DNA from: Mesostigma viride
Taxonomy: Eukaryota > Streptophyta > Mesostigmatophyceae > Mesostigmatales > Mesostigmataceae
DNA length: 64,000 nucleotides
Reading direction: 5' to 3'
NCBI GenBank assembly: GCA_009746045.1
Contig: RPFO01000702.1
Coordinates: forward strand, 310,001-374,000
Shown: positions 1 to 9,647 of the stretch, piece after piece
How the letters are laid out: every line of letters begins with the position of its first letter
Position numbering within the stretch: position 1 is the stretch's first letter
The notes under the pieces: generated by a model
What the model saw: the letters and a program-made list of their open reading frames with translations, nothing else
Told to the model about the DNA's origin: nothing
The model's database searches: none
Position numbers and translations under genes: made by a program

Positions 1-18
1 TTTATCTAAATATGACTT

Positions 19-1044
19 ATGAAAATCTTTAATATTATAATGAACAGGAAACTTGGCGGTGCGGAGCAGGCCTTCTTGGACTATTATAGCGCTTTAACCT
101 TAAAGGGGCATGAGGTAGTCAACATAACCAGTTTGTTTGCGAAGATTAACAATAAAAAAATTAGTTCTTTAAAACTCCCCAATTTATTTCCGTGGTGTAT
201 CCTTTCTAAAATATATTTGAAATTACTAATATTATTTTACAGACCGGATGTGATAATAGTTCATGGGGGAAGAGCAGTTAATTTTGCTTATGGTACACGT
301 GTAGAAGGTACGCCTATAATAGGCATTACTCATTCTTACAGTACTCGGCATATCTTAAAATGTAATTATATAATTGCCTTAGATCAACTGCTCAAGCAAC
401 ATTTAATTAATAGCGGGTATCCTGAGTCCCAGATATTTATTGTTCCGAATATGATAAACACTCCTCCAAGGAGGCTAAATAATTTCAGTCAAAAAAAAAC
501 CGAATATGTTATAGGGGCTCTTGGTAGGTTCGTACCGGAAAAAGGATTCAATTATTTAATAGAAGCTATAAGTATACTAAGGGATAAGAAATACCACGTT
601 AAATTGCTCATTGGAGGGGCTGGACCACTAGAAATTCAACTTAGGAAACTTGCACGTGGGCTTAATATTGATAAAAATGTTGAGTTTATTGGATGGGTAA
701 ATGATAAAGAGAGTTTTTTTAAAACTGTAGATATTTTCTGCATCCCTTCAGTTTTTGAAACTTTTGGTATTGTGGCCTTAGAGGCAATGAGTCATCAAGT
801 GCCTATCGTTGCGACAAAGACTGCTGGAGCATCCCAAATTTTTGAAGCAGGTAGTGACGCTTTAATTACAAATACAGCTTCAAATCAGGGATTAGCTGAC
901 AATATCGCCTATCTTATAGATAACCCGCTTAAGGCACAAGAATTAATAGACACAGCCTACAGTAAGATTACCACTTATTACGATAAAAAAATTATTGCAG
1001 ATAGGCTTGCAGCCACATTAAAGATAATTATTCAAAAAAGCTGA
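19..1044 (+). CDS. Glycosyltransferase family 4 protein
   Basis: GT-B fold glycosyltransferase of 341 residues, predicted to transfer a sugar from a nucleotide donor to a lipid or polysaccharide acceptor at the cytoplasmic face. The N-terminus carries the glycine-rich acceptor-domain loop (KLGGAEQAF). The C-terminal donor domain has GRFVPEKGFNYLIEA, GGAGP and the GT4 E-x7-E signature ETFGIVALE. The length is typical of the family, so it looks complete, but any gene upstream lies outside the window. rdgB follows after about 10 bp. The acceptor cannot be read from sequence; LPS or O-antigen assembly is an inference. Confidence 0.85.
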   Translation: MKIFNIIMNRKLGGAEQAFLDYYSALTLKGHEVVNITSLFAKINNKKISSLKLPNLFPWCILSKIYLKLLILFYRPDVIIVHGGRAVNFAYGTRVEGTPIIGITHSYSTRHILKCNYIIALDQLLKQHLINSGYPESQIFIVPNMINTPPRRLNNFSQKKTEYVIGALGRFVPEKGFNYLIEAISILRDKKYHVKLLIGGAGPLEIQLRKLARGLNIDKNVEFIGWVNDKESFFKTVDIFCIPSVFETFGIVALEAMSHQVPIVATKTAGASQIFEAGSDALITNTASNQGLADNIAYLIDNPLKAQELIDTAYSKITTYYDKKIIADRLAATLKIIIQKS

Positions 1045-1054
1045 TTTTAAGTAA

Positions 1055-1663
1055 ATGATGATAAAAAAGTTTTTTGTTGCCTCTACCAATAAAGGTAAAA
1101 TTCTAGAAATCAAAGAGCTTATAAAAAGTTCTAAACTATCTAGCTTCTCGATTGAGACTTTAGAAGATAATTTTATAAAAGAACCGGATGAGCCTTACGA
1201 TAGTTTTTTAGAAAATGCAAAGCACAAAGCACTGTATTATGTTGAACATACAAAACTACCTACCATTTGTGATGATTCCGGTTTATGCATAGAGGCCTTA
1301 AATGGTTTCCCCGGGGTCAAGACTAAAAATTTCCTAGAAAAATGCGGCAGCTTAAATAACGCATTTGCTGAATTAGAAAAACTCCTTCCTAACTATGATA
1401 CCCACAAAGCATATTTTCAAACGGCGATATGTTTATACCTGCCGGAAACAAGAAATTTTATAGTTTCTGAAGCACAAAGCTATGGTTATATAACCTTTCC
1501 AGCTAGGGGGGCTGAAGGTTTTGGTTTTGATCCAATTTTTATTCCCGAAGGTTATACTGAAACTTTAGCAGAACTAGGGATAAAAATAAAAAATCAGGTT
1601 AGCCATCGGTCTAAAGCTATAAAAAGATTAGTTATTAGCATTGAAAAGCTTTTTCAACACTAA
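1055..1663 (+). CDS. rdgB: RdgB/HAM1 non-canonical purine NTP pyrophosphatase
   Basis: Hydrolyses dITP, XTP and related deaminated purine nucleotides to monophosphates, keeping them out of DNA and RNA. The 202 residues match the family length. Seen are the N-terminal STNKGKILEIKEL nucleotide loop, the DDSGL catalytic aspartates, and the C-terminal GFGFDPIF and SHRSKA motifs. Two consecutive ATG codons open the frame, so the start may be one codon later. It follows the glycosyltransferase closely and is probably co-transcribed. Confidence 0.93.
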   Translation: MMIKKFFVASTNKGKILEIKELIKSSKLSSFSIETLEDNFIKEPDEPYDSFLENAKHKALYYVEHTKLPTICDDSGLCIEALNGFPGVKTKNFLEKCGSLNNAFAELEKLLPNYDTHKAYFQTAICLYLPETRNFIVSEAQSYGYITFPARGAEGFGFDPIFIPEGYTETLAELGIKIKNQVSHRSKAIKRLVISIEKLFQH

Positions 1664-1716
1664 TAGCTTAAGGGATTATTGCTGAATTTGTTATTTTCTT
1701 TAGCGTTTATAAATGG

Positions 1717-1722
1717 TATAAA
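1717..1722 (+). promoter_or_regulatory. Extended -10 promoter element upstream of ftsK
   Basis: TG-G-TATAAA lies about 25 bp before the ftsK start and fits an extended -10 element. No good -35 hexamer stands at the usual distance. Judged by eye only. Confidence 0.4.
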
Positions 1723-1746
1723 TATAGCACATTTATGTAATAATTA

Positions 1747-3993
1747 GTGTGCATGCTAAAAAAAATATTTTTATACAGTAAAGTAAGGGCTACTACCCTA
1801 TTATTCCTGGCAGTGTTACTGCTTCTTTCTCTTGGTTCTTATAGTGATACTGATCCATCGCTAAATCTTTCTACGTTAAATGAACCAAGGAACTTACTAG
1901 GTTATTTTGGTTCTTATCTAGCTGATATATTTTATCAACTTTTTGGAGTTGCATCTTTTATTATTCCATTGTCATTTATTGTCTGGTCTTATCTAATTTA
2001 CAAGAATGAAATATTAAGCTGGAAAAGTTTAAAGATCATTTCATTAATAATGGCTATATCTTGTATTTCGGTGGCTTTAAGTGGCCTCAAAATAAGTTAT
2101 CTTCCGGCAAATGGAGGCGGGGCATTTGGAATTTACTTGTTTAACATGAGTATTAAATATTTAGATTTAGCTGAATTTCAACAATTAATAATTCCAGCTA
2201 CCTTCTTACTTTCAACATTATTCTTAATATTAGCACTTGGCATCAAATTTACTTCTTATGTTAAATTCACTCTCTATTTAAAAAGCTTGTGGGTTAAAAT
2301 AACGGCACTAGTAAAAATTCCAAAATTTTCTTTCAATAAAATTAAATTAGCTAATCCTGCTAAAATCCCGTCAAAAATTATTAAAGAACCTATCATTACC
2401 GGGAACGGTAGCAGCCCTGAAGTTAGCCGTGTAATACCAATTATTGGGGACAAACTCCAAGTAATACCGAGTCCTATAAAGAGTGAGGTTCAGCGTATAG
2501 AACAAGATGCAGGTGTTTTACCCCCTGTGGACTTATTAGATGAAGCAAGTAACCATAACATTAAATTCCAATCACCTACGGAATTAGAAGCCAAGGCTGA
2601 GGAACTTTTAGCTGTTCTCGGTGATTTCGGCGTCAAAGGAAAAGTTATAGATATAAGACAAGGTCCGGTAGTAACGATGTATGAATTTGAACCGGCAGCC
2701 GGTACTAAATCATCAAGAGTAATAGGATTGTCCGATGATATCGCCCGTTCATTATCGGCTCATTCTACCCGTATTGCAGTTATACCAGGCAGAAACGCTC
2801 TGGGTATTGAGCTGCCTAATAAACAGCGTATGTTTTTTCGTTTAAAGGAGCTAGTTGAAACAGAAGAATTCCAGGATCAGAACGTAATATTACCTATTAT
2901 TCTTGGCAAGGATCTTAGCGGACGGCCTTTAGTAGCTGATCTGGCCAAAATGCCTCACCTGCTTGTAGCGGGAACAACCGGTTCGGGTAAATCGGTTGCT
3001 ATTAACGCTATGATAATGTCCTTACTTTATAAATACACTCCCGCCGAATGTAGAATGATAATGATTGATCCTAAAATGCTTGAATTATCTTCTTATGATA
3101 ATATACCTCACCTTATGACCCCTGTTGTTACTGAACCCGGAAAAGCAGTAGTTGCGCTTAAGTGGGCTGTTAAAGAAATGGAAAATAGATATCGTTTAAT
3201 GTCTCATTTAGGAGTGAGGAATATTGCTAATTTTAATGCAAAAATTCTGGAAGCGGTAAAAGAAGGCAAAGTGCTGGAACGAAGAGTACAAACTGGTTTT
3301 GACCCGGAAACAGGGAAACCAGTTTTTGAATCTGTGCCCATTGATATGCAAAAAATGCCGTTTATAGTAGTAATAGTTGATGAAATGGCTGACCTAATGC
3401 TTGTTGCCGGGAAAGATATCGAAACTTCTATTCAGCGTTTAGCCCAGATGGCACGGGCTGCTGGTATTCACATTATTATGGCAACTCAAAGACCATCGGT
3501 AGATGTAATTACTGGCGTAATAAAAGCTAACTTTCCAAGCAGAATTAGTTTCAAAGTAACTTCAAAAATCGACAGTAGAACAATTCTAGGTGAACAGGGA
3601 GCTGAACAATTACTCGGGATGGGAGATATGCTGTATATGGGCAATAGCGCTAGAATACTTCGTGTCCACGGACCTTTTGTTGATGACAAGGAGGTAGAAA
3701 AGGTAACATCTTTCCTCAGAAGTACTGGTGTTCCTGAATATATTTCTGCAGTTACTGAATCTGAAGAGGATTTTGCTGCTGATGAACTAGGTGAATCAGA
3801 TAATGACGATATGTATAAGCAAGCATTAAATATTGTCAGGAATGAAAAGAAAGCTTCAATCAGTTATATTCAAAGATCCCTTCGAATTGGGTATAATCGC
3901 GCTGCAAGTATTGTTGAAGAAATGGAAAAAAATGGTATCCTTTCCCCCCCTAACCACTCCGGTAAAAGGGAGGTTTTATTACCAGAGGATTAA
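1747..3993 (+). CDS. ftsK: DNA translocase FtsK
   Basis: Septum-anchored ATPase that pumps chromosomal DNA and helps dimer resolution at division. The N-terminal 180 residues form about four membrane segments. A linker follows, then the motor: Walker [10 protein letters not shown] near residue 408 and Walker [13 protein letters not shown] near 545. The last 65 residues form the winged-helix gamma domain ([23 protein letters not shown]) that reads KOPS sites. At 748 residues it is a short-linker FtsK as is common in alphaproteobacteria. The frame opens with GTG, but an ATG two codons later (1753) is an equally good start; no Shine-Dalgarno decides between them. Confidence 0.95.
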   Translation: MCMLKKIFLYSKVRATTLLFLAVLLLLSLGSYSDTDPSLNLSTLNEPRNLLGYFGSYLADIFYQLFGVASFIIPLSFIVWSYLIYKNEILSWKSLKIISLIMAISCISVALSGLKISYLPANGGGAFGIYLFNMSIKYLDLAEFQQLIIPATFLLSTLFLILALGIKFTSYVKFTLYLKSLWVKITALVKIPKFSFNKIKLANPAKIPSKIIKEPIITGNGSSPEVSRVIPIIGDKLQVIPSPIKSEVQRIEQDAGVLPPVDLLDEASNHNIKFQSPTELEAKAEELLAVLGDFGVKGKVIDIRQGPVVTMYEFEPAAGTKSSRVIGLSDDIARSLSAHSTRIAVIPGRNALGIELPNKQRMFFRLKELVETEEFQDQNVILPIILGKDLSGRPLVADLAKMPHLLVAGTTGSGKSVAINAMIMSLLYKYTPAECRMIMIDPKMLELSSYDNIPHLMTPVVTEPGKAVVALKWAVKEMENRYRLMSHLGVRNIANFNAKILEAVKEGKVLERRVQTGFDPETGKPVFESVPIDMQKMPFIVVIVDEMADLMLVAGKDIETSIQRLAQMARAAGIHIIMATQRPSVDVITGVIKANFPSRISFKVTSKIDSRTILGEQGAEQLLGMGDMLYMGNSARILRVHGPFVDDKEVEKVTSFLRSTGVPEYISAVTESEEDFAADELGESDNDDMYKQALNIVRNEKKASISYIQRSLRIGYNRAASIVEEMEKNGILSPPNHSGKREVLLPED

Positions 3994-4033
3994 TTTGTTT
4001 ATTAATTAAGCGCTTTTATTTCTTATATAAATA

Positions 4034-4042
4034 TGATATAAT
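4034..4042 (+). promoter_or_regulatory. Extended -10 promoter of carD
   Basis: TG-A-TATAAT, a perfect extended -10 box, lies about 36 bp before the carD ATG. A GAGGTG ribosome-binding site stands just upstream of that ATG. Confidence 0.55.
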
Positions 4043-4077
4043 CCTTAGCAATCGATTCTATTAAAAATGAGGTGTGA

Positions 4078-4581
4078 ATGTCTAAAAATCTCGAATTTAA
4101 GGTAGGTGAAAGAGTAGTATATCCGTCCCACGGAGTCGGAGAAATTGTTGACGTCGAAGCTCAAATGATTGCCGATATTAGCCTTAAAGTTTATGTTATT
4201 TCTTTTCCTCAAGACAAAATGATTCTACGAGTTCCTGTAAATAGAGCATCTGCAGTTGGTCTTAGAACTCTAATTAATAAAAACGATATCCATGAAGTAT
4301 ATGCAATCCTACAAGGGAAACCCAAGCGTGGTAACAAGATGTGGAGTAGGCGTGCTCAAGAATATGAAACCAAAATCAATTCTGGAGAAATATCTGCGAT
4401 TGCTGAGGTTGTCAGGGATCTTTACAAAAATGTTGATAACGATCGTTCATATAGTGAAAGGACAATATATGAGTCAGCTTTAAATAGGCTAGCTTCCGAA
4501 ATAGCTGTCCTTGAGAATATTTCAGAAGCTGAAAGCTCTGCTAAACTAATTGACCTTCTAAAAGAAAAATTAGCAGCATAG
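4078..4581 (+). CDS. carD: CarD-family transcriptional regulator
   Basis: RNA polymerase-binding regulator of 167 residues that in characterised homologues stabilises open complexes, notably at rRNA promoters. The N-terminal CarD/TRCF RNA polymerase interaction domain is seen as FKVGERVVYPSHGVGEI followed by a five-strand region ending IPVNRA-like (RVPVNRASAVGLR). The C-terminal half is helical with a conserved tryptophan (KMWSRRAQEYE) expected to contact the upstream edge of the bubble. It has its own promoter and a good ribosome-binding site, so it is probably monocistronic. Confidence 0.92.
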   Translation: MSKNLEFKVGERVVYPSHGVGEIVDVEAQMIADISLKVYVISFPQDKMILRVPVNRASAVGLRTLINKNDIHEVYAILQGKPKRGNKMWSRRAQEYETKINSGEISAIAEVVRDLYKNVDNDRSYSERTIYESALNRLASEIAVLENISEAESSAKLIDLLKEKLAA

Positions 4582-5244
4582 TTACGGATTTTTAAAGTTT
4601 TAAAACCTATTTAGTTAGTAAGAAAATAAATCCTTATTAGGATTAGTACTTTAAAATTGTCAGCATTAAAGATAAAATTCCTTCGACTTTAGTTTGATTT
4701 TTACTAATTATCTGTAAATTTTACATGTTTTTTCTTAAGGTGAGGATTAGCTCTATAATACAATTTTATAATGGCTAAAGTATGCACCACCCTAAATAGC
4801 TTTTATTAATAAACAATAACTTAAGGAGACTTTTGTCTTCTCCCTACAATTATCTGAAGTAAGCTTTGTATTTGCCAACCCGTTGCCAATTATAATAATT
4901 ACAAAGGGCTTTAAACCATAAAAACCGCCTGTAATAGTTCCATAGTTATTTGTTACTCCTTAGAATACTTTATTTATAAACTTTCTTTACTAACAAAACT
5001 TAAAAAGTATAAAATTAATTAAGTTCTTCCATTTTTTATAGTAATAAAAGTTTTAATAAGAAACTGAAGTAGTATAGGAATTGCAGTATATTAACTGAGC
5101 AAATTATAAATTTCCTGCCCAGAATATATAATCTATAGAGAATGTATATTCCCAATCGGGGTTCAGAATTCTTTACCAAAAAACATAACGCATAAATATT
5201 TGGAAACTACTGCGTGAACTGCTTTCTCTTATACTTCTTAACTT
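4582..5244 (+). other. 660-bp region without a recognisable gene
   Basis: Reading both strands I find only short, stop-rich frames and no family motif. The stretch is strongly AT-rich and abuts the IS982 copy. It is probably the eroded remains of genes or of the IS5-family element seen on the other side of the insertion, but no homology visible by eye supports a specific origin. Confidence 0.5.
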
Positions 5245-6236
5245 TGCAACCTAATAAACGCGAGTTTCGCATTAGAAAGTTAGGTGTACAGCAGTAAACA
5301 AGTAGGTTATAGGTTACTTCATTTTACAAAATAACAGAAATAACCTATGAAAATGGATTTTACAGAAATATATTGCCACGTCGATGACTTTTTAAAAGAA
5401 TTAGATAACAAGACAGGTTTGATTGCAAATAACAATAATAAAACAGGCTGGTCAGGGCAGGCTTAATAGAAGCGAGATTATAACAATAATCATAGGATAT
5501 TGGCAATCATCCTATGACTGTTTTAAAAACTACTATCTAAAGCAAATCTGGATTTATCACCAGCGGGATTTTAGGGGAGTTAGTTACTGCCAATTCATCA
5601 AACTAATCAGCTCATATCTACCACTGTTAGTGTTAATGCTCAACTCTATTATGGATAAATGCGACGGCATATCTTTTATTGACTCAAGTAGCCTTGAGGT
5701 GTGTAAACGTTATCGTATTTCTATGCACAGAGTTTTTGCAGGAATTGCAGTGCGTAGCAAGACGACAAAAGGTTGATTTTACGGCTTAAAATTGCATTTA
5801 TTGATCAATCAAAGAGGCGGCATAATCAAAGCATCGTTTAGCTCCGGTAATAAAGATGATAGAGCGCAATTAAAGCTTATGATTAAAGGTTTGTTTGGCA
5901 AGGTTTTTGGCGATAGAGGCTATATCTCTCAAGAATTATTCAGAGAGCTTTTAGAACAAGGAATCTTTATAATCACCAAAGTGAAGAAAAATATGAAAAA
6001 TAAGTTTATGTCTTTGATTGATAAAATATTATTACTCAAACGAGCATTAATAGAATCAGTCTTCGGCAAAATCAAATTGCTAGGCAAATTTGAGCATTCA
6101 AGACATAGATCGGTTACAAATGCTTTTGTTCATATGGTTGCTGCCCTCATCAGCTATCAATTATCAGACAATAAACCATCTATCAAATCCCTTTTGCACT
6201 TGCAAAATTTTTAACTTTCTAATGCGAAACTGGTGT
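5245..6236 (+). mobile_element. IS982-family insertion sequence, copy 1
   Basis: This 992-bp unit matches the copy at 36737-37727 except for three changes: one extra G at 5450-5451, one missense base and one silent base. Imperfect terminal inverted repeats of 24 bp (22 matching) lie at 5258-5281 and 6213-6236. Thirteen further bases outside the left repeat (5245-5257) are also shared by both copies, so the true left edge may be 5245 or 5258. No target-site duplication is evident. The right end abuts a broken IS5-family transposase that this copy cuts. Confidence 0.85.
5347..6214 (+). pseudogene. IS982-family transposase, disrupted (frameshift plus in-frame UGA)
   Basis: DDE transposase that would cut and join the element ends. 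The first catalytic Asp is in FIDSSSLEVC, the second in FGDRGYIS and the Glu in IESVFGKIK. The frame is broken twice. An extra G at 5450-5451 breaks frame after about 35 codons. A TGA at 5774-5776 falls exactly where IS982 proteins have Trp in the G-W-F-Y-G-x-K-L-H motif; the frame continues open on both sides of it. A Val replaces the Ala of copy 2 just before that motif. Confidence 0.88.
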
Positions 6237-7431
6237 ATTATCAGTTCAATTGCACTTCTTCGTTTTTGTATCTTTTTGTCATCAGTTGATAAAGCTTTCT
6301 TGGTCTTAGCGGTAAAAGCCTTGCCTTTCTCTTTGAAGTTATGGCCAGTGTAACCAACAGATCTGCAAAAATTTTACTAGTCTCTGGACTTAGCTTGCGC
6401 AGCTCCGCTACCATTTGATCTAAAGTACGCCCGTTGTAGGGGGTTACCATGAAAAGATTTAACTCCAAGAACAAAGTTGCCTCGACTACTTACTGCAATC
6501 CCAACTTTATTTCCAAATTCGTAAGGTTTATTCAGTTTACCCGTGCCTATACACTCTACCTCTGGAGCATGAAAGCTATAAATTATCTTGTCCTCTTTTT
6601 TATAAATATCCTTATCCTTTTTCTTAATATAGACTGGGCATAAATATTTTTAACTCTGGATAAAATGGCGCTATCCTCTGCAGATAGTTCTAATTTCGAT
6701 TTTTCTATACCCCTTTGGCATATACGAATTAACCTACCTAAGCAAACTTTTAAGCTTATCATTATCTTTCTTCGTTTCCTTACTTTACTATTTTCCTTGT
6801 ACTTCCATAGATTGATCGTTCTATATTTGAAAGTTTTGGCATAAGTCTCGTTAAGCGAAATACCAAGTCGTTCAAAGATCTACTACTTTTACTCTTGTGG
6901 CCTCCATTAAATGTACATCATGTGGATGTTTGATGTCCTTAATCTGTACAGTCGTATCTATAATCGCTGATTCCAAGTCTTGTTTTTTGAGCGCACCGAC
7001 CTTGAGTCCTATACGCAAAAGCTCTTTTAAAATCTCATTACACTCTTCTTCTCCCAGATCATTACGGAATCTACGTATAGTCACTTCCGATACATCAATA
7101 TCTTGCTTCATATATTCATAACCACAAAAATATTGCCAATAAATATTTTCCTTTAATTCTTCCGCCGTATATGAATCAGAACCGTTATACGTAGCTTGAA
7201 GCATTGATAGTACTAGCATTACTCTATGATCTTTCTTGTTTCTACCAAATTGCTTGATTTTCAATATTAGGTAATGCCAGCACTTCAACTTCAGACTAAT
7301 TTATCCAATCTCTTAGTTTATATAATTTGTTTTTAGAATTTAATTTTGTTGACAATTTCTCTCCAAACAACCTTTCTTGTTTTTGGAAAAAAGTAATATC
7401 TTCTATAGGCATAATTTTTTCAAAATCCATT
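6237..7431 (-). pseudogene. IS5-family transposase remnant, truncated by IS982
   Basis: Reading the minus strand, the start MDFEKIMPIED is followed by a recognisable IS5-type N-terminal region (RNKKDHRVMLVLSMLQA, STIRRFR-like VSEVTIRRFRNDLG). The DDE core follows (IIDTTVQIKDIKHPHDV, YSFHAPEVECIG, KPYEFGNKVG, FHGNP) and the tail YTGHNFKEKGKAF and KRRSAIE. These pieces sit in different frames with in-frame stops, so several frameshifts have occurred. The protein stops at the IS982 right end just after the catalytic-Glu segment RRSAIE. The rest of the C-terminus is not found on the far side of the insertion. Confidence 0.8.
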
Positions 7432-7511
7432 AGCTTTATGCGTCAATTATAGCATTTTCTGAGGGATTCTGTACGCAATTTGTGACAGAAAATAACTTAT
7501 TTTTTAAGGAG

Positions 7512-7572
7512 TTTAGAGTTTTGACTCAGATATTAACTTATGTAATAAAAAACAAAAGAACAAAACTCTAAA
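7512..7572. repeat. 12-bp inverted repeat downstream of the PCuAC gene
   Basis: TTTAGAGTTTTG at 7512-7523 and its exact complement at 7561-7572 flank a 37-bp AT-rich spacer. It lies between the PCuAC stop and the IS5 remnant, and could be a weak transcription terminator or the edge of a mobile element. Confidence 0.45.
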
Positions 7573-7594
7573 AGCATTGCGTATTTACAGAAAC

Positions 7595-8107
7595 CTATTT
7601 TACTTCCGTTGTAACAGATAAAGGAGCTTGACCTTCAATTTTCACTTCAATCTCGAACTTATCTCCTACGTTTAAAGACTTCTTTAAATCAAAAAGCATG
7701 ATATGAGTAGCTCCCGGCATAAGTTCTATAGAGGTTTTAGCTGGTACTACTATTTTGTCGATAGATGTCATCCTACTAACCCCTTTTTCATCTACAAAAC
7801 TCTTGTGCAGTTCCACATTATTGGCAATCGTTGAAGCTGAAGCACCAATTATCACAATATCTTTATCAGTAGGATTACTAATTTTCATATAGGCTGCTGA
7901 ATTGTTATTTGGCGACATGGATTTTCTTGCCCACGCATCAGTAATTGCAATTTCTTTAACCTCGTTTGGTGTAGAAGGAGATGAGGGCGCAGTTACGCCT
8001 GGATTCTCTACATTAGCATTGGCAGTACTTTGCCCACTTGCCTCAGCATTAAAAACAGAAGAAATAATAACAGAAATCGCACTGACTGTAAGAATATTCT
8101 TTTTCAT
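7595..8107 (-). CDS. Periplasmic PCu(A)C-type copper chaperone
   Basis: Predicted exported copper carrier that hands Cu(I) to the CuA centre of cytochrome c oxidase. The 170 residues begin with a signal peptide (MKKNILTVSAISVIISSVFNAEA), then a low-complexity Asn/Ser/Pro linker. The PCuAC beta-sandwich follows, with the expected ligand set H and M residues: AAYMKI, VELHKS, VSRM and GATHIMLFDL. The pattern matches H(M)x10Mx21HxM of the family. It stands alone, with its own short upstream gap of 160 bp from prmC. Confidence 0.85.
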   Translation of the reverse strand: MKKNILTVSAISVIISSVFNAEASGQSTANANVENPGVTAPSSPSTPNEVKEIAITDAWARKSMSPNNNSAAYMKISNPTDKDIVIIGASASTIANNVELHKSFVDEKGVSRMTSIDKIVVPAKTSIELMPGATHIMLFDLKKSLNVGDKFEIEVKIEGQAPLSVTTEVK

Positions 8108-8266
8108 ATAAACCCTTTGTTATATATCGTTAAATTGTGATTTAAACTCACTAAGACAAGTGTTACATACCAAATCTTGAATATCAATAATTCTTTGGCA
8201 CTTCATATCATTTGCTTTTTTATATGTGCCTTTTTGATATAGAAAAAATCAGTATAACTATTAAAT

Positions 8267-9115
8267 TCAAGCACGCCTGAACTCAATTACCCGGCTATGC
8301 CCTGACAAATCTTTAGAAATTACGATTTCAGTAAATAGGTACCCTTTCAGTATATTAATTACAGCTTCAGATTGGTTAAAACCGATTTCTAAAAATATTT
8401 TATTTTCACTTTTTAAAAAATTATTTAATCCGGAGATAATTTTTTTATAATTAATTAAGCCATTCTCATTAGCAAAAAGTGCAGATTCCGGTTCATATAA
8501 TATAGTTTCCTGTGCCATATATGTTTTATTATCTGGAGAAATGTATGGTGGATTGCTGATAATAAAATCAAACTTCTTCTCAGGTAAATTTGAATACCAG
8601 TCACTTTTGATAAACTGGATTTGGATAATAGTACCGTTGAATTTAGCGTTCTCAGCAGCCAGCATAAGTGCTTCATCTGATATATCAGTAGCAACGATTT
8701 TAGCTTGTGGAATAAGAGCTGCAAGCGTAACAGCTATTGCTCCGCTACCTGTCCCCAGATCTAATATTGTAACTTCTTTACCAGCAAAGTTTTCTTGATA
8801 CTCTAAAACCACCCTATCAATAATCAGTTCAGTTTCCGGCCTTGGAATCAGAACCTGTTTATTTACTACAAAATCTCTACCATAAAACTCTTTCTTTCCT
8901 ACTATATAAGCTATAGGTTCTAGCACTTTCCGGCGTTTTATATATTGATAAAAGGCTGACTCTTCTTCTTGAGAGATTGGTTCGTTATACCTGATCAACA
9001 AGTCTTCTTGAGTTGTTTTTAATACACTAGCTAGTAAAATTCTTGCTTCTAATTGTTTTGACGTGAAATCTTCAAGTTCCAGGATTCCCCAGGCTAAAGC
9101 TTCTCTTACTAACAT
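8267..9115 (-). CDS. prmC: Release factor glutamine methyltransferase PrmC (HemK)
   Basis: Methylates the GGQ glutamine of release factors RF1 and RF2 using S-adenosylmethionine. The 282 residues show an N-terminal helical domain, the SAM-binding loop DLGTGSGAIAV, an acidic VATDIS strand and the catalytic NPPY motif (ISNPPYIS). The length is normal. The GNAT gene lies about 30 bp upstream on the same strand, so the two may share a transcript. Confidence 0.93.
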   Translation of the reverse strand: MLVREALAWGILELEDFTSKQLEARILLASVLKTTQEDLLIRYNEPISQEEESAFYQYIKRRKVLEPIAYIVGKKEFYGRDFVVNKQVLIPRPETELIIDRVVLEYQENFAGKEVTILDLGTGSGAIAVTLAALIPQAKIVATDISDEALMLAAENAKFNGTIIQIQFIKSDWYSNLPEKKFDFIISNPPYISPDNKTYMAQETILYEPESALFANENGLINYKKIISGLNNFLKSENKIFLEIGFNQSEAVINILKGYLFTEIVISKDLSGHSRVIEFRRA

Positions 9116-9143
9116 AATTACTTTATAACCATCATTTTTGTAT

Positions 9144-9590
9144 TTATAATATTTTATTCATCTTTAAATGGGGTATAGAATCTTCCTCAAAATAATCTCC
9201 TTGAGCTTCATAGCCATTTTTTAAATAAAACTCTATTGCTGTAGCACGTGCATGGCAGTAAAGTTTTTTAAAACCATTTTTCTTTGCCACATCTTCACAA
9301 AATATCATCATTCTTGAACCAATTCCATTATTGGTCAAATCTTCTTTGACTACAACACGCTGCATTTTACAATTTTGACCTTTCGGTACTAATACAGCAG
9401 TAGCAATTAATTCTAAACCATTAAGGCCAATAATTTGAATATGCTCTTTTTCTGCGAATAATTCAGATTCAGAAAAACTCAACCCTATAGGTTTACGCAA
9501 AATGCGTTCCCTTAAAGCAACTGCCTTTTTATATTCAGGGCTGCCATATTCTATAATTTTAAAGTTGATCTCTAAAAGCATAGTTTGCAT
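9144..9590 (-). CDS. GNAT-family N-acetyltransferase
   Basis: Acetyl-CoA-dependent acetyltransferase of 148 residues, substrate unknown. The core GNAT signature is the acetyl-CoA loop VVVKEDLTNNGIGSRMMIFCE (a variant of R/Q-x-x-G-x-G/A), followed by KLYCHARATAIEFYLKNGY, a typical motif B. The start follows MQT-M, so it could begin four codons later at MLLEI. It sits between truA and prmC on the same strand. Confidence 0.82.
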   Translation of the reverse strand: MQTMLLEINFKIIEYGSPEYKKAVALRERILRKPIGLSFSESELFAEKEHIQIIGLNGLELIATAVLVPKGQNCKMQRVVVKEDLTNNGIGSRMMIFCEDVAKKNGFKKLYCHARATAIEFYLKNGYEAQGDYFEEDSIPHLKMNKIL

Positions 9591-9647
9591 AATAAAAACA
9601 GTTTTTATCAGTTTAATAACAATCGTAACACCATCAAGTAAATGGTT

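Noticed and set aside
8108-8266. GGCAC...GTGCC hairpin followed by T residues on the plus strand
   Set aside because: No plus-strand gene ends there, and on the strand of prmC the T-run is on the wrong side.
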